47,481 nt of DNA, taken from assembly GCA_900755065.1 (NCBI GenBank), contig CAAEFC010000023.1:1-47481 (forward strand). The letters run 5' to 3'. The notes beneath the pieces are model-generated. The model saw only the letters and a list, made by a program, of their open reading frames with translations. It did no database searches and was not told where the DNA came from. Both the position numbers and the translations under genes were made by a program. Positions 33,385-41,851 of the stretch are shown in pieces; the first letter of the stretch is position 1; every line of letters begins with the position of its first letter. The stretch is from Bacilli bacterium. GTDB taxonomy: Bacteria > Bacillota_I > Bacilli_A > RFN20 > CAG-449.

Positions 33385-35241
33385 ATGGCATATGGTATGC
33401 TTTACGACTTCTTGTTTGGTCAGTCTCACGAAGCATATAATTATTTCGGCGCGCATTTCACGAAAATCAACGGCGAAGACGGAGTGATGTTCCGCGTCTA
33501 TGCGCCGATGGCAAAAGAAGTTTCCGTCATCGGCGATTTCAATTCCTGGGATCCGCGCATTCACGTGATGAGCAAAGTGGAGGACAGCGGGGTATTTGAA
33601 GTTTTTGTTCCCGGCGTCAGCCAGTATCAATCGTACAAATATCATATTTTAGGGTGCAACAACATCTATTTCGATAAAGCCGATCCGTTCGCCTTTTTTT
33701 CCGAATATAAGCCGGGAAGTTGTTCGCGGACTTTCGACATCAACGGATTCGTCTGGCACGATCAGGATTTTCTGAAAGCGCGGAACCGCAACTTCGATCG
33801 TCCGGTTTCCATTTACGAGATGCATCTGGGTTCGTGGCTGGGCATGAAAGACGGAAGATATCTTTCGTACGAAGAGGTCGCCGACTATCTGATCGCCTAC
33901 ATCAACGAACACGGATACACCCACGTCGAGATCATGCCGATCACGCAATACCCGTTCGACGGATCGTGGGGGTATCAGGCTACGGGCTTTTTCAGCGTTG
34001 ATTCGCGTTACGGTAATCCGTTTCAGTTGATGTCGTTCGTCGATCGTCTGCATCAGGCCGGCATCGGCGTCATTCTCGATTTCGTCGTCGTCCATTTCGC
34101 CACCGATGAATTCGGCCTTTGCAAGTTCGACGGATCGAACGTTTACGAAGGGCAGGGCGACAACGAGCGGTCGCAATGGGGATCGTATCTCTTCGATCTG
34201 GGCAAGGATCCGGTTCGTTCGTTTCTGATCTCTTCGGTCAATTTCTTCGTTTCGTATTTCCACTTCGACGGCATCCGCTTCGATGCGATCAGCAACGTGA
34301 TCTACTATCACGGCGACTCTTCGCGCGGAGAAAATCGCGGCGCGATCGAATTCATCAAGCGGATGAACGGAAAGATTCACCTGTTCCACCCGGACGTGAT
34401 GCTGATCGCCGAAGATTCGTCGGCGTATTCGGGCGTGACCAAACCTCTGGAATACGGCGGTCTCGGCTTCGATTACAAGTGGGATCTGGGCTGGATGAAC
34501 GATACGTTGAAGTATTACGGAAAAGACCCGATCTACCGGAAGTATCACCATCACCAACTGACGTTCTCGATGGCTTACTTCTATTCGGACAATTTCATGC
34601 TTCCGCTTTCGCACGACGAAGTCGTTCACGGAAAGGGCACGATCATCAACAAGATGTGGGGAAATTACGATCAGAAGTTCGCGCAGGTGCGCAATCTCTA
34701 CACCTATCAATGGGCGCATCCGGGAAAGAAACTGAATTTCATGGGAAACGAACTGGCCTCCTTCGACGAATGGAACGAGACGAAATCGCTGCCGTGGAAT
34801 CTGAAAACCTATCCGAGCCACGATTCCGTTTCCCGCCTCGTCCGCGATCTCAATCGGATTTACCGGAGCGAAAAGGTGATGTACTTTGAAGAGCACAATC
34901 CGGTGCATTTCCAATGGCTCATGGCGGACAACATCGACCAGTCGATCTATTGCTTCAAACGAACGGTCGACGACGAAACGCTGGTATTCGTCTTCAACAT
35001 GACGCCGTATTATTACGATCAGTACGATATCGGCGTCGACGATCCGGGCGAATATACCGAAATCTTCAATTCGGACAAGGACGTGTACGGCGGGTACAAC
35101 CAGTACAACGGCCTGCCGTTAAAAGCCTATGAGGGGCTATGCTTCAATCATCGGTACAAGATCACGATCAAACTGGCTTCTTTCGGCGCGATCATCTTCA
35201 AATGGAAAAAAGAACCGGAACGGCCGGAAACGGAAAAATAA
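33385..35241 (+). CDS. glgB: 1,4-alpha-glucan branching enzyme GlgB
   Basis: Forms alpha-1,6 branches in glycogen (GH13). The 618 residues comprise a CBM48-type N-terminal domain (GVMFRVYAPMAKEVSVIGDF), the catalytic barrel, and a C-terminal beta domain. GH13 regions: VILDFVVVHFATD, DGIRFDAISNVIY with nucleophile D300, LIAEDSSAY with acid/base E343 (usually AEES), and LPLSHDEVVHGK with D411. It lacks the extra N-terminal domain of longer enzymes. GGAGGAAGA precedes the start. The downstream phosphorylase gene begins 17 nt later, so branching and breakdown of the store are co-expressed. Confidence 0.95.
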   Translation: MAYGMLYDFLFGQSHEAYNYFGAHFTKINGEDGVMFRVYAPMAKEVSVIGDFNSWDPRIHVMSKVEDSGVFEVFVPGVSQYQSYKYHILGCNNIYFDKADPFAFFSEYKPGSCSRTFDINGFVWHDQDFLKARNRNFDRPVSIYEMHLGSWLGMKDGRYLSYEEVADYLIAYINEHGYTHVEIMPITQYPFDGSWGYQATGFFSVDSRYGNPFQLMSFVDRLHQAGIGVILDFVVVHFATDEFGLCKFDGSNVYEGQGDNERSQWGSYLFDLGKDPVRSFLISSVNFFVSYFHFDGIRFDAISNVIYYHGDSSRGENRGAIEFIKRMNGKIHLFHPDVMLIAEDSSAYSGVTKPLEYGGLGFDYKWDLGWMNDTLKYYGKDPIYRKYHHHQLTFSMAYFYSDNFMLPLSHDEVVHGKGTIINKMWGNYDQKFAQVRNLYTYQWAHPGKKLNFMGNELASFDEWNETKSLPWNLKTYPSHDSVSRLVRDLNRIYRSEKVMYFEEHNPVHFQWLMADNIDQSIYCFKRTVDDETLVFVFNMTPYYYDQYDIGVDDPGEYTEIFNSDKDVYGGYNQYNGLPLKAYEGLCFNHRYKITIKLASFGAIIFKWKKEPERPETEK

Positions 35242-35258
35242 AAAGTTAGGAGAAACAA

Positions 35259-37664
35259 ATGTTTACAAACAAAGAAACTTTCAAGAAAGAATTTGAAACG
35301 CGGTGCGTCATCAAATACGGCGTCGATCGGACGCGATGCCATATCACGGAACTGTACGACGTTCTGGGGACGATGGTGCGCGATTACTGTGCGATGGACT
35401 GGAAGAGTTCCAAAGATTACGTCAATCGTCACCACGAGAAACAACTGGTGTATTTTTCGATGGAATTCCTGATCGGCCGTCTTCTGGTCAACAATATGCA
35501 GAATCTCGGCATTTATCAGGTGGCGAAGGAAGGCCTTTCCGAAATGGGCATCGACATTCACCAGTTGGAAGAGCAGGAAAGCGACGCCGGACTCGGAAAC
35601 GGCGGTTTAGGTCGTCTGGCCGCTTGCTTTCTGGACTCGATCGCTTCCTTAGGCTATCCGGGACACGGCAACTGCATTCGATACGAATACGGCTTTTTCA
35701 AGCAACGGATCATCGACGGAAAACAGGTCGAAGTGCCGGATCAGTGGTTGCAGAACACCAACGTCTGGGAAATCAAGAAGCCGAAACACGCGGTCGACGT
35801 CAAGTTTTACGGTCGCGCGGAAACCTATCAGGACGTTGACGGCTGCATTCGTAGCCGTACCGTCGACGCGATGACGGTCAAAGCGGTTCCTTACGACGTG
35901 CCGGTGATCGGCTATCGGAACAAGGTCGTCAACACGTTGCGCCTTTGGTCGGCGGAACCGAGCGAAGAGAACCTTCCTTCCAATCAGTCGTTCTCAGACT
36001 ATCTGACCGCGCTGAAAGAACTTTGTCACGGTCTCTATCCGGACGATTCGACCGAACACGGGAGAATCCTCCGCCTGCGTCAACAGTATTTTCTCGTTTC
36101 CGCGGGCTTGCAGTCGATGGTGCGCGGTCATAAACGGAGAGAGGGACGTCTCGACAATATCTGCGAGAAGTTTGTTTTCCAACTCAACGACACGCATCCG
36201 ATTCTGGCCATTCCGGAAATCATGCGGATTCTGATGGACGAAAACGGATTCGGCTGGGACGACGCGTGGTATCAAGTCACCCACATGATGGCGTATACCA
36301 ATCATACGATCATGCCGGAAGCGCTGGAAAAATGGCCGGTCGGCTACGTTTCCAATCTTCTGCCTCGAATCTATATGATCATCGAAGAGATCAACCGCCG
36401 TCTGATTCTGGATTTAAGGGCCAAAGGGTACGACGATTCGTTCATCGAGTCGGTGAAAATCATCAAGGACGGCATGATTCACATGACGAGTCTAGGCATT
36501 CACGCCTGTTTCAGCGTCAACGGCGTCGCCAAACTGCACACCAAAATCTGTTGCGAATCGACGTTCAAGGATTTTTACACGCTGTATCCGGAGAAGTTCA
36601 ACAACAAGACCAACGGAATCACGCACCGACGCTGGTTCCTCAACGCCAATCCGGAATACGCCGGTCTGGTGAGCCGTCTGATCGGAGACGAATGGATTCT
36701 GCACCCGGAGCAACTGGATCGGCTGACGGAATTCGTCGATCGTCCGGAAGTGCAGGACGAGTTCCTGAAAATCAAGCGGGACAACAAACTCCGTCTGGCG
36801 GAATATATCCGGAAGCACAACGGCATCGAAGTGGACGTCGATTCGGTTTTCGACGTGCAGATCAAACGGCTTCACGCGTATAAACGGCAATTGCTCAACG
36901 TATTCCGCATCATTTACTTTTATCAGAAGATGAAATCGGATCCGTCGTTCCGGATTCTGCCGCACACCTATGTTTTCGGAGCGAAGGCCGCGCCGAGTTA
37001 CTATCTGGCGAAGAAGATCATCGAACTGATCAACGCCGTTGCGCGCGTCGTCAATGCCGACAAGGAACTTTCCAAATTCATGAAAGTGGTTTTCATCGAG
37101 AATTACGGCGTTTCTTCGGCGGAAATCATCATTCCGGCGGCCGACGTCAGCGAACAGATTTCCACAGCCGGGAAAGAGGCTTCGGGAACATCCAACATGA
37201 AATTCATGATCAACGGCGCGTTGACCTTAGGGACGCTCGACGGTGCGAACGTGGAAATCGATCAGTTGGTCGGAAAGGAAAACGAAGAGATTTTCGGAAT
37301 GAAAACCGACGAGTTGGAAGCCCTGCGGAGAGAAGGAAGTTATTCGCCGTGGGACATCTATCATCACCGTCCGGAAATCAAGAACGTGATGGATTCGCTG
37401 ATCAATGGAACGTGGAGTCCGAATTCCGACGATTTCCGCGTGATTTTCGACGAAGTGATGTATCGGAACGACGAATACTTTATCCTGAAAGATTTCGATA
37501 TGTACGTCGAGGCTTCGCTGAAAATGGATCGGCGGTATACCGATCGGAGAGGTTGGGCGAAATCGGCTCTGATCAATACGGCGAAATCGGGATTCTTTTC
37601 CAGCGACCGGACGATCGAGCAGTACGTCGAAGATATCTGGCATCTGAAAAAGATCGGCGCATAA
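35259..37664 (+). CDS. glgP: Glycogen/starch phosphorylase GlgP
   Basis: Pyridoxal-phosphate enzyme (GT35) that releases glucose-1-phosphate from alpha-1,4-glucans. The 801-residue length is typical. The PLP lysine is K648 in EASGTSNMKFMINGALTLG; other family blocks are YFSMEFLIGRLL, AGLGNGGLGRLAACFLDS, FQLNDTHP and VQIKRLHAYKRQLLN. GGAGAAAC precedes the start. Second gene of the glgB-glgP operon; no synthesis genes (glgA, glgC) are in the window. A terminator follows directly. Confidence 0.96.
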   Translation: MFTNKETFKKEFETRCVIKYGVDRTRCHITELYDVLGTMVRDYCAMDWKSSKDYVNRHHEKQLVYFSMEFLIGRLLVNNMQNLGIYQVAKEGLSEMGIDIHQLEEQESDAGLGNGGLGRLAACFLDSIASLGYPGHGNCIRYEYGFFKQRIIDGKQVEVPDQWLQNTNVWEIKKPKHAVDVKFYGRAETYQDVDGCIRSRTVDAMTVKAVPYDVPVIGYRNKVVNTLRLWSAEPSEENLPSNQSFSDYLTALKELCHGLYPDDSTEHGRILRLRQQYFLVSAGLQSMVRGHKRREGRLDNICEKFVFQLNDTHPILAIPEIMRILMDENGFGWDDAWYQVTHMMAYTNHTIMPEALEKWPVGYVSNLLPRIYMIIEEINRRLILDLRAKGYDDSFIESVKIIKDGMIHMTSLGIHACFSVNGVAKLHTKICCESTFKDFYTLYPEKFNNKTNGITHRRWFLNANPEYAGLVSRLIGDEWILHPEQLDRLTEFVDRPEVQDEFLKIKRDNKLRLAEYIRKHNGIEVDVDSVFDVQIKRLHAYKRQLLNVFRIIYFYQKMKSDPSFRILPHTYVFGAKAAPSYYLAKKIIELINAVARVVNADKELSKFMKVVFIENYGVSSAEIIIPAADVSEQISTAGKEASGTSNMKFMINGALTLGTLDGANVEIDQLVGKENEEIFGMKTDELEALRREGSYSPWDIYHHRPEIKNVMDSLINGTWSPNSDDFRVIFDEVMYRNDEYFILKDFDMYVEASLKMDRRYTDRRGWAKSALINTAKSGFFSSDRTIEQYVEDIWHLKKIGA

Positions 37665-37667
37665 CCG

Positions 37668-37697
37668 AAAAGAATGGGGAAACTCATTCTTTTTTTA
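37668..37697 (+). terminator. Terminator of the glg operon
   Basis: Nine-bp stem AAAAGAATG (37668-37676) and CATTCTTTT (37685-37693), followed by more T. Confidence 0.88.
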
Positions 37698-37802
37698 TAG
37701 TCTACCTGATATAGAATTCAAGCAAAGGTTGTATTCATTCTCTCGCCCTGTTGCATAGATAGGTTTACTTAAAAGTATTCGGATGGAATCCTGAAAAAGA
37801 TG

Positions 37803-37811
37803 TGATATAAT
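37803..37811 (+). promoter_or_regulatory. Extended -10 promoter before the WYL gene
   Basis: TGATATAAT (extended -10) about 48 nt before the start of the split regulator gene, with no clear -35 box. Confidence 0.5.
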
Positions 37812-37858
37812 TGGAGTGTCGGATTGATTAAGTGAAGGTCAATGCTTGGGAGATGGTA

Positions 37859-38632
37859 GTGGTGAAGAAAAGAAATCCATTTATCGATCATGAAGAATTT
37901 AAAGTAAAAATCAAATTATCGGCTGGCACAAATATGTTATTGCAGCAGGATATGTTTAGATTTGGTTTCATTAAAAGCAATGAAGAATTTAATGTAAATC
38001 TGTTTGTTAACTATCTTTTACCTATCATGTATAAATTCAGAAAAAGTTAAAATGATATGTTTAAAGCAAAACTATCTAAAAGAATCCAAAATGAAAAGCA
38101 AATAAACGATTTTATTGAATTAGCAAATGATTTTTATTATGAGGATCATGCCAGTTATCATAATGAAACGATAAATTTGCGCATTTCAAAAAAGAATATG
38201 GATTTGTTCCAATCCATTTTTAATGGCGATTTCAAGAAAAAATCGACATTTTTGAGATCGCTTATCAATCAGTACGCATCTATGAAATTAGATACAAGAG
38301 AATTCTTTTTCTTTAATAATGAGTATCATTTAATTGAAGAAGCGATGAATAAGAACCATAGTATCCGGGTTATTTTAAATGAAGACGAAATCAAAATGAT
38401 GCCGGTTGATATCCTGACCTGTCCGATCAATAGTGAATTGTATGTTTTTGGTATAACGGAAGACGGCGGCAAAATAAAAATCAGAGCAATCAGACTATGC
38501 ACGATTTATCATCTGCGTATGCTGAATGAGGAATTCGATTTCAAAATATCCGAGAATATGAATCAACAAATTAACGATTTTATACTTGATTTGGAGTATC
38601 TTCAAAAGGACTTCAAAGTAATAGGAGGTTGA
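37859..38632 (+). pseudogene. RHH-WYL transcription regulator split by one in-frame TAA
   Basis: Two frames in the same register, ending at 38050 and starting at 38057, together make one WYL-family regulator of about 257 codons. The first part (KVKIKLSAGTNMLLQQDMFR then FGF) is an N-terminal ribbon-helix-helix-like segment. The second has ETINLRISKKNMDLFQSIF, the linker FLRSLINQYASMKLDTREFF and a WYL-like fold (MPVDILTCPINSELYVFGIT then IKIRAIRLCTIYHL). The only break is the TAA at 38048-38050; the next codons continue in frame (NDMFKAKL). ATG 38057 has no good ribosome-binding site. Start set at GTG 37859, 6 nt after GGGAG; GTG 37862 is possible. The C-terminal part might still be made by re-initiation. 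Confidence 0.7.
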
Positions 38633-38636
38633 TGAA

Positions 38637-38792
38637 ATGGGATTGTTTGACCGAAAACCGGAAAAGAAAAAAGTGAGTGCAATGACCTTGTCGCAAAAGA
38701 ATAGACAAAAGCATGCCATATGGGATTATTATAAAAAGAAGAATAGTTCGGATTCGCATAATTCCAATACTAAAAACAAAAATATGAAGTAA
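38637..38792 (+). CDS. 51-residue basic protein
   Basis: Starts MGLFDRKPEKKKVSAMTLSQ and is rich in Lys, Asn and Ser with no Cys or membrane helix. It begins 4 nt after the WYL gene stop and has AGGAGGTTGAT upstream, a very good ribosome-binding site, so it is probably translated. Its opening MGxx(R/F) style recalls the EndoU protein start (MGFIRWLFGKDE) but similarity stops there. Function unknown; it may be a small accessory protein of the regulator or toxin locus. Confidence 0.55.
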   Translation: MGLFDRKPEKKKVSAMTLSQKNRQKHAIWDYYKKKNSSDSHNSNTKNKNMK

Positions 38793-38933
38793 TGTTTTTC
38801 AAATGCCCCATATATGGCGTATATATTTATGTGCCTATTTATTTAATATGACTTAAATTCAAAGCATTTTTGTATATATTTGCCGTACAAAATATTTCAA
38901 TAAAATCCCCTAAAATTGAAAGAAGAATTTCTC

Positions 38934-38966
38934 TATAATGAAAATGTAATCTACATTTGAATTATA
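38934..38966. promoter_or_regulatory. EndoU promoter -10 embedded in a 33-bp dyad
   Basis: TATAAT (38934-38939) starts a near-perfect dyad: TATAAT-GA-AAATGTA-ATC-TACATTT-GA-ATTATA. The arms AAATGTA/TACATTT and TATAAT/ATTATA are exact inverted repeats. It covers the -10 box and expected transcription start, and ends just before the Shine-Dalgarno GAGGTGG, so a bound protein would silence the toxin gene. Confidence 0.7.
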
Positions 38967-38981
38967 GAGGTGGTGAAAGGC

Positions 38982-39473
38982 ATGGGATTTATTCGATGGC
39001 TTTTTGGAAAAGATGAGTCCATTTCCAATGATGCGATAGAGCATTCCAGTAAAGGAGAATTTACTTATCATCCAAAAACAAAAAAGATCAGTAAGATGAA
39101 AAGCGGTGGACACGGACAAGAGAATATTGAGTTTCTGAATCAAAATAATTTACGATATCAGATTGTCAAAGAGTATAATAATGGCGTCAGAGTTGGAAAT
39201 GTGCCTGACCATAAAACTCCGAAAAAGAGGACCGGAACAAATCAATCCTGGTTTCCGAAGGATTGGGGTAGAAAAGAAATACGGAAAGCCGGAAATTTTG
39301 TTGCGAGAAGTAACCGAAAAAAAGAAGATGGTGTGCAAGCGGTCGCTACCTACAAGGGCGTAAAAATAGGAATTAGGCGAACGAATGGCAAAGTTGCAAC
39401 GATTTATCCGATCAATAAACAAAAAGGAGATTTCAAAAATGAAGACAGAAAACATTGCCGAAAAAGTAAATAG
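38982..39473 (+). CDS. EndoU-type ribonuclease toxin
   Basis: A 163-residue protein matching the bacterial EndoU nuclease domain found at the C-terminus of contact-dependent and polymorphic toxins; these cut RNA. Likely catalytic residues: H30 in EFTYHPKTKK, H44 in KMKSGGHGQENIEFL, and T140 in KVATIYPINK; NQSWFPKDWGRKEIRKAG is the family's WFPxxW block. There is no signal peptide or secretion domain; only about 25 residues precede the nuclease core, so it is a stand-alone, toxin-antitoxin-like form. ATG 38982 is chosen with AGAGGTGG 8 nt upstream. Its 3' end overlaps the next gene by 35 bp. Confidence 0.85.
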   Translation: MGFIRWLFGKDESISNDAIEHSSKGEFTYHPKTKKISKMKSGGHGQENIEFLNQNNLRYQIVKEYNNGVRVGNVPDHKTPKKRTGTNQSWFPKDWGRKEIRKAGNFVARSNRKKEDGVQAVATYKGVKIGIRRTNGKVATIYPINKQKGDFKNEDRKHCRKSK

Positions 39474-39753
39474 AATGATTGCATGTCAGGATGCGGAAAC
39501 ATATGAGTGGATGTATGAAAACATCGTTACACCCGCGCTGTGCGAAGATTACGATCTTACCTTCGCGTACATTCAAAACATAAGCAAAGAACATATGATG
39601 AATTTGGCGTCGGGAATGGATGAAATTGTCGAGCACTTCAATAAGGAAGAACTTGCCGATTTAATTGTCGAGAGATTCATGACTTTAATTGGCGATAAGG
39701 GGGATGAAGTGGACGTTAAAACCATAAGGACTTTGAAAAAGTTCCTTCGTTGA
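39439..39753 (+). CDS. Probable immunity protein for the EndoU toxin
   Basis: A 104-residue acidic, all-helical protein starting MKTENIAEKVNRMIACQD, with AAGGAGA 8 nt before the ATG. The acidic character complements the basic toxin, and the start lies inside the last codons of the toxin gene, giving the coupled toxin-then-immunity order typical of EndoU loci. No named immunity family was recognised with certainty; the role is inferred from order, size and charge. A terminator follows. Confidence 0.72.
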   Translation: MKTENIAEKVNRMIACQDAETYEWMYENIVTPALCEDYDLTFAYIQNISKEHMMNLASGMDEIVEHFNKEELADLIVERFMTLIGDKGDEVDVKTIRTLKKFLR

Positions 39754-39803
39754 GTTGATCTCGACAAAAGTATTCTTCTGACATTTGACTCATAAGATTG
39801 ATG

Positions 39804-39836
39804 AAGGATTTGTCCGAATGAGAATCCTTGCTTTTT
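39804..39836 (+). terminator. Terminator of the EndoU-immunity pair
   Basis: Stem AAGGATT (39804-39810) and AATCCTT (39823-39829), 12-nt loop, then GCTTTTT. Confidence 0.78.
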
Positions 39837-39936
39837 AATAATTTTGCATTTTGGAATTATTTTTCGCCTTTTTATCTCTTTAATCAATAAACTCATTCTT
39901 TTTTGCTATTTTCGTTTCTTTTTGTTAAAATTGGAT

Positions 39937-39942
39937 TATAAT
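39937..39942 (+). promoter_or_regulatory. -10 element of the cvpA-like gene
   Basis: TATAAT 23 nt before the ATG; the -35 region is A+T-rich but has no good hexamer. Confidence 0.5.
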
Positions 39943-39965
39943 GTCAGGTAAGTGAAGGTGAGCGT

Positions 39966-40694
39966 ATGACTTTTGTATTCGACTGGTTCAGCATTGTTTT
40001 AGTGGCGATCGTGGTGATTTTCTGCTTTGTCGGCCTTTTCCGCGGCTTTTTCGCCACGTTGGTGACCTTGTTCAAATCGATTATCACGATCGGTGGGGCA
40101 ATTCTTCTCTCAAAGCCGATCGCTTCTGCTTTGTTACCGACCGGCATCGGTTCGGCGATCGTTTCGCCGATCGATTCGTGGCTTCTTTCCGTCAATTCGC
40201 AGGCTTTCGGCATGAGCGTTACGGCGGAAACGGACGTTTCTTTCATCGCTTCTTCGTTGAGCGAAACGGGCATTCCTTCGCTCTTTGCCGATCCGATCGC
40301 GCGGTTCGCTCTGACCATGGCGGACGGAGAAATGACGCTGTCGCTCGCGGTCAGCCGGTCGATCACCTATTACATTCTGATCGTCATCGCGTTTCTCGTC
40401 GTTTTACTGGTGCTCAATCTGCTGATGCTGATTCTGAGAAAACTGACGGCTCGGATCAACAAAATCCCTTTTGTCGGAGTTTTCAACCGGATTTTCGGTC
40501 TTCTTCTCGGCGCGGCTTACGGTTTCGTCATCGTGTCTCTGATCGCTTACGCGACGTCGTGGTTGCTCAATATCCGTGAAGTGAACGACTACTTGGGAAC
40601 GTTGATCGGGATCGGAAACGATTCGAAGATGAGCATCGCCAAGTGGCTGATCGAAAACAACATCATCAAAAAACTGATCGAACTCTATCTCTGA
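39966..40694 (+). CDS. CvpA family membrane protein
   Basis: A 242-residue inner-membrane protein with four predicted helices: FSIVLVAIVVIFCFVGLFRG, the ATLVTLFKSIITIGGAILLS segment, ITYYILIVIAFLVVLLVLNL and FGLLLGAAYGFVIVSLIAYA. The FRGFFATLV loop after helix 1 and the NKIPFVGVFNRIFGLLLGAAYG block are the CvpA signature. An extra loop of about 60 residues separates helices 2 and 3. CvpA proteins are linked with envelope integrity and colicin V production in enteric bacteria; in Bacillota the role is unclear. AAGGTGAGCG precedes the start. It overlaps the convergent DUF523 gene by 10 bp. Confidence 0.85.
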   Translation: MTFVFDWFSIVLVAIVVIFCFVGLFRGFFATLVTLFKSIITIGGAILLSKPIASALLPTGIGSAIVSPIDSWLLSVNSQAFGMSVTAETDVSFIASSLSETGIPSLFADPIARFALTMADGEMTLSLAVSRSITYYILIVIAFLVVLLVLNLLMLILRKLTARINKIPFVGVFNRIFGLLLGAAYGFVIVSLIAYATSWLLNIREVNDYLGTLIGIGNDSKMSIAKWLIENNIIKKLIELYL

Positions 40695-41137
40695 TCTTCC
40701 TGTTCCGTCATCATTTTTTCGATTTCTTCGTCGGAAAAGACTTCGATGCCGTGTGCTTTCAGAAGGCGCGCGGCGATCCCGGAACCTTCGATCGTTTTCC
40801 GTTGAAAGGTTCCGTCGTAAATCCAATGAACGCCGCAGGAAGGCGAACGTTCTTTTAGGATCGCATAGCGGACGTGATCCTTCTCGGCGATCCGAAGGGC
40901 TTCTTCCGCGCCTTCCTTGTAGCGCGCGGTGACGTCGAGGAGAATCTGATTGTAGACGCGATCGCCGATGATTTCCGACGGAATTCTCGGGGTCGGCAAA
41001 CCGCCGAATACTTCCGGGCAGATCGGAATCAGTTCGTATTTATCTTTCAGGGAAGCGATCTTCTCGTTCCAATTGCTTTTGCCGTTCCATTTGCAGTTTT
41101 TTCCTAACAGGCAGTGGCTGATCAGAATTTTTTCCAT
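40685..41137 (-). CDS. DUF523 family protein
   Basis: A 150-residue protein with the DUF523 pattern: ISHCLLGKNCKWNGKSN, PICPEVFGGLPTPRIPSEI, and the Cys motif ILKERSPSCGVHWIYDGTF followed by GSGIAARLLKAHGIEVFS. The conserved cysteines (HCLLG, NC, ICPE, SPSCG) suggest metal or cluster binding, but the function is unknown. The start at 41137 has CGGAGAAAAATT upstream on the minus strand. It is divergent from the YgjP-like gene and convergent with cvpA. Confidence 0.88.
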   Translation of the reverse strand: MEKILISHCLLGKNCKWNGKSNWNEKIASLKDKYELIPICPEVFGGLPTPRIPSEIIGDRVYNQILLDVTARYKEGAEEALRIAEKDHVRYAILKERSPSCGVHWIYDGTFQRKTIEGSGIAARLLKAHGIEVFSDEEIEKMMTEQEDQR

Positions 41138-41151
41138 AATTTTTCTCCGAA

Positions 41152-41179
41152 TTTGATTTTTCTTTTCTCTTACTATAAT
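41152..41179 (+). promoter_or_regulatory. Promoter of the YgjP-like gene
   Basis: TTTGAT (41152-41157), 16-nt spacer, TATAAT (41174-41179), in the short divergent interval with DUF523. Confidence 0.65.
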
Positions 41180-41203
41180 ATAGGGAAGGGTCTGGTGATT
41201 CAA

Positions 41204-41851
41204 ATGGAAAAAACGGAAATCGTTTCGCTTTACGGAAAAAACGTGGTTTTGAATATCAAAACGGCCGATCGAAGCGCAAGAAAGATCAACATTGCCGGCG
41301 GTCATCTCTATTTGACGCTGAAAAAAGGTTACTCCCTGAAAGAGACGGAAAAAATGCTGATGAGGGTTTTCGACGAAAAGAAAATCGCCCGGTTGCATTC
41401 TTCGCCGTTTATCACCGATCAGTACGTCGATGTGCTGGGAATCCGGAGGCGGTTCGTCGATTTGTCTTCGGGGCAGAGCCGCATCTCCCGGGAGGACTTC
41501 GTGGTCGCCGATCGCGAGGAGACCGACCGGAAGTTGAAATCTCTGGCGGAAGACATTCTTCGTTCGCGGGTCGAAAAATATCGGAAAATCATGAATATTC
41601 CGATCGCCTACCGGGTGAAAATCACGAACATGCGGGCCTGCATGGGGAAGAATTATCACCTCAAACATCTGCTGACGTTCGATCGGATACTGATTCACTT
41701 TTCGCTGGACATCATCGATTCCGTCGTGATCCACGAACTGACGCATCATTTCGTGCAGAATCATTCTGACGCGTTTTACCGGATATTGCTGACGTATTGT
41801 CCGGATTACCGACGTCTGAGAGAAAAACTGATTTACGGAGAAAGAGTATGA
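41204..41851 (+). CDS. YgjP-like (DUF45/M48) metallopeptidase domain protein
   Basis: A 215-residue protein with the zinc motif HELTH (H177, E178, H181) followed by VQNHSDAFYRIL, which supplies the third His, as in the YgjP family related to SprT and M48. Upstream conserved parts are LHSSPFITDQYVDVLGIRR and VKITNMRACMGKNYHLKH (family form: ...W GSC ... in others). ATG 41204 is preceded by GGTGATT; GTG 41195 after AGGGAAGGG is an alternative start. Substrate unknown; some relatives act on protein-DNA or restriction-linked targets. It is coupled to the methylase gene by an ATGA overlap. Confidence 0.82.
   Translation: MEKTEIVSLYGKNVVLNIKTADRSARKINIAGGHLYLTLKKGYSLKETEKMLMRVFDEKKIARLHSSPFITDQYVDVLGIRRRFVDLSSGQSRISREDFVVADREETDRKLKSLAEDILRSRVEKYRKIMNIPIAYRVKITNMRACMGKNYHLKHLLTFDRILIHFSLDIIDSVVIHELTHHFVQNHSDAFYRILLTYCPDYRRLREKLIYGERV

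Noticed and set aside
38048..38050. Stop-codon recoding (selenocysteine or pyrrolysine) in the WYL gene
   Set aside because: The stop is TAA, not TGA or TAG, and no SECIS-like hairpin or slippery site is visible next to it; a nonsense mutation is simpler.
41138..41764. N-terminal extension of the DUF523 frame on the minus strand
   Set aside because: The extra 200 codons are antisense to the YgjP-like gene; the DUF523 domain begins exactly at the ATG at 41137, which has a good Shine-Dalgarno.
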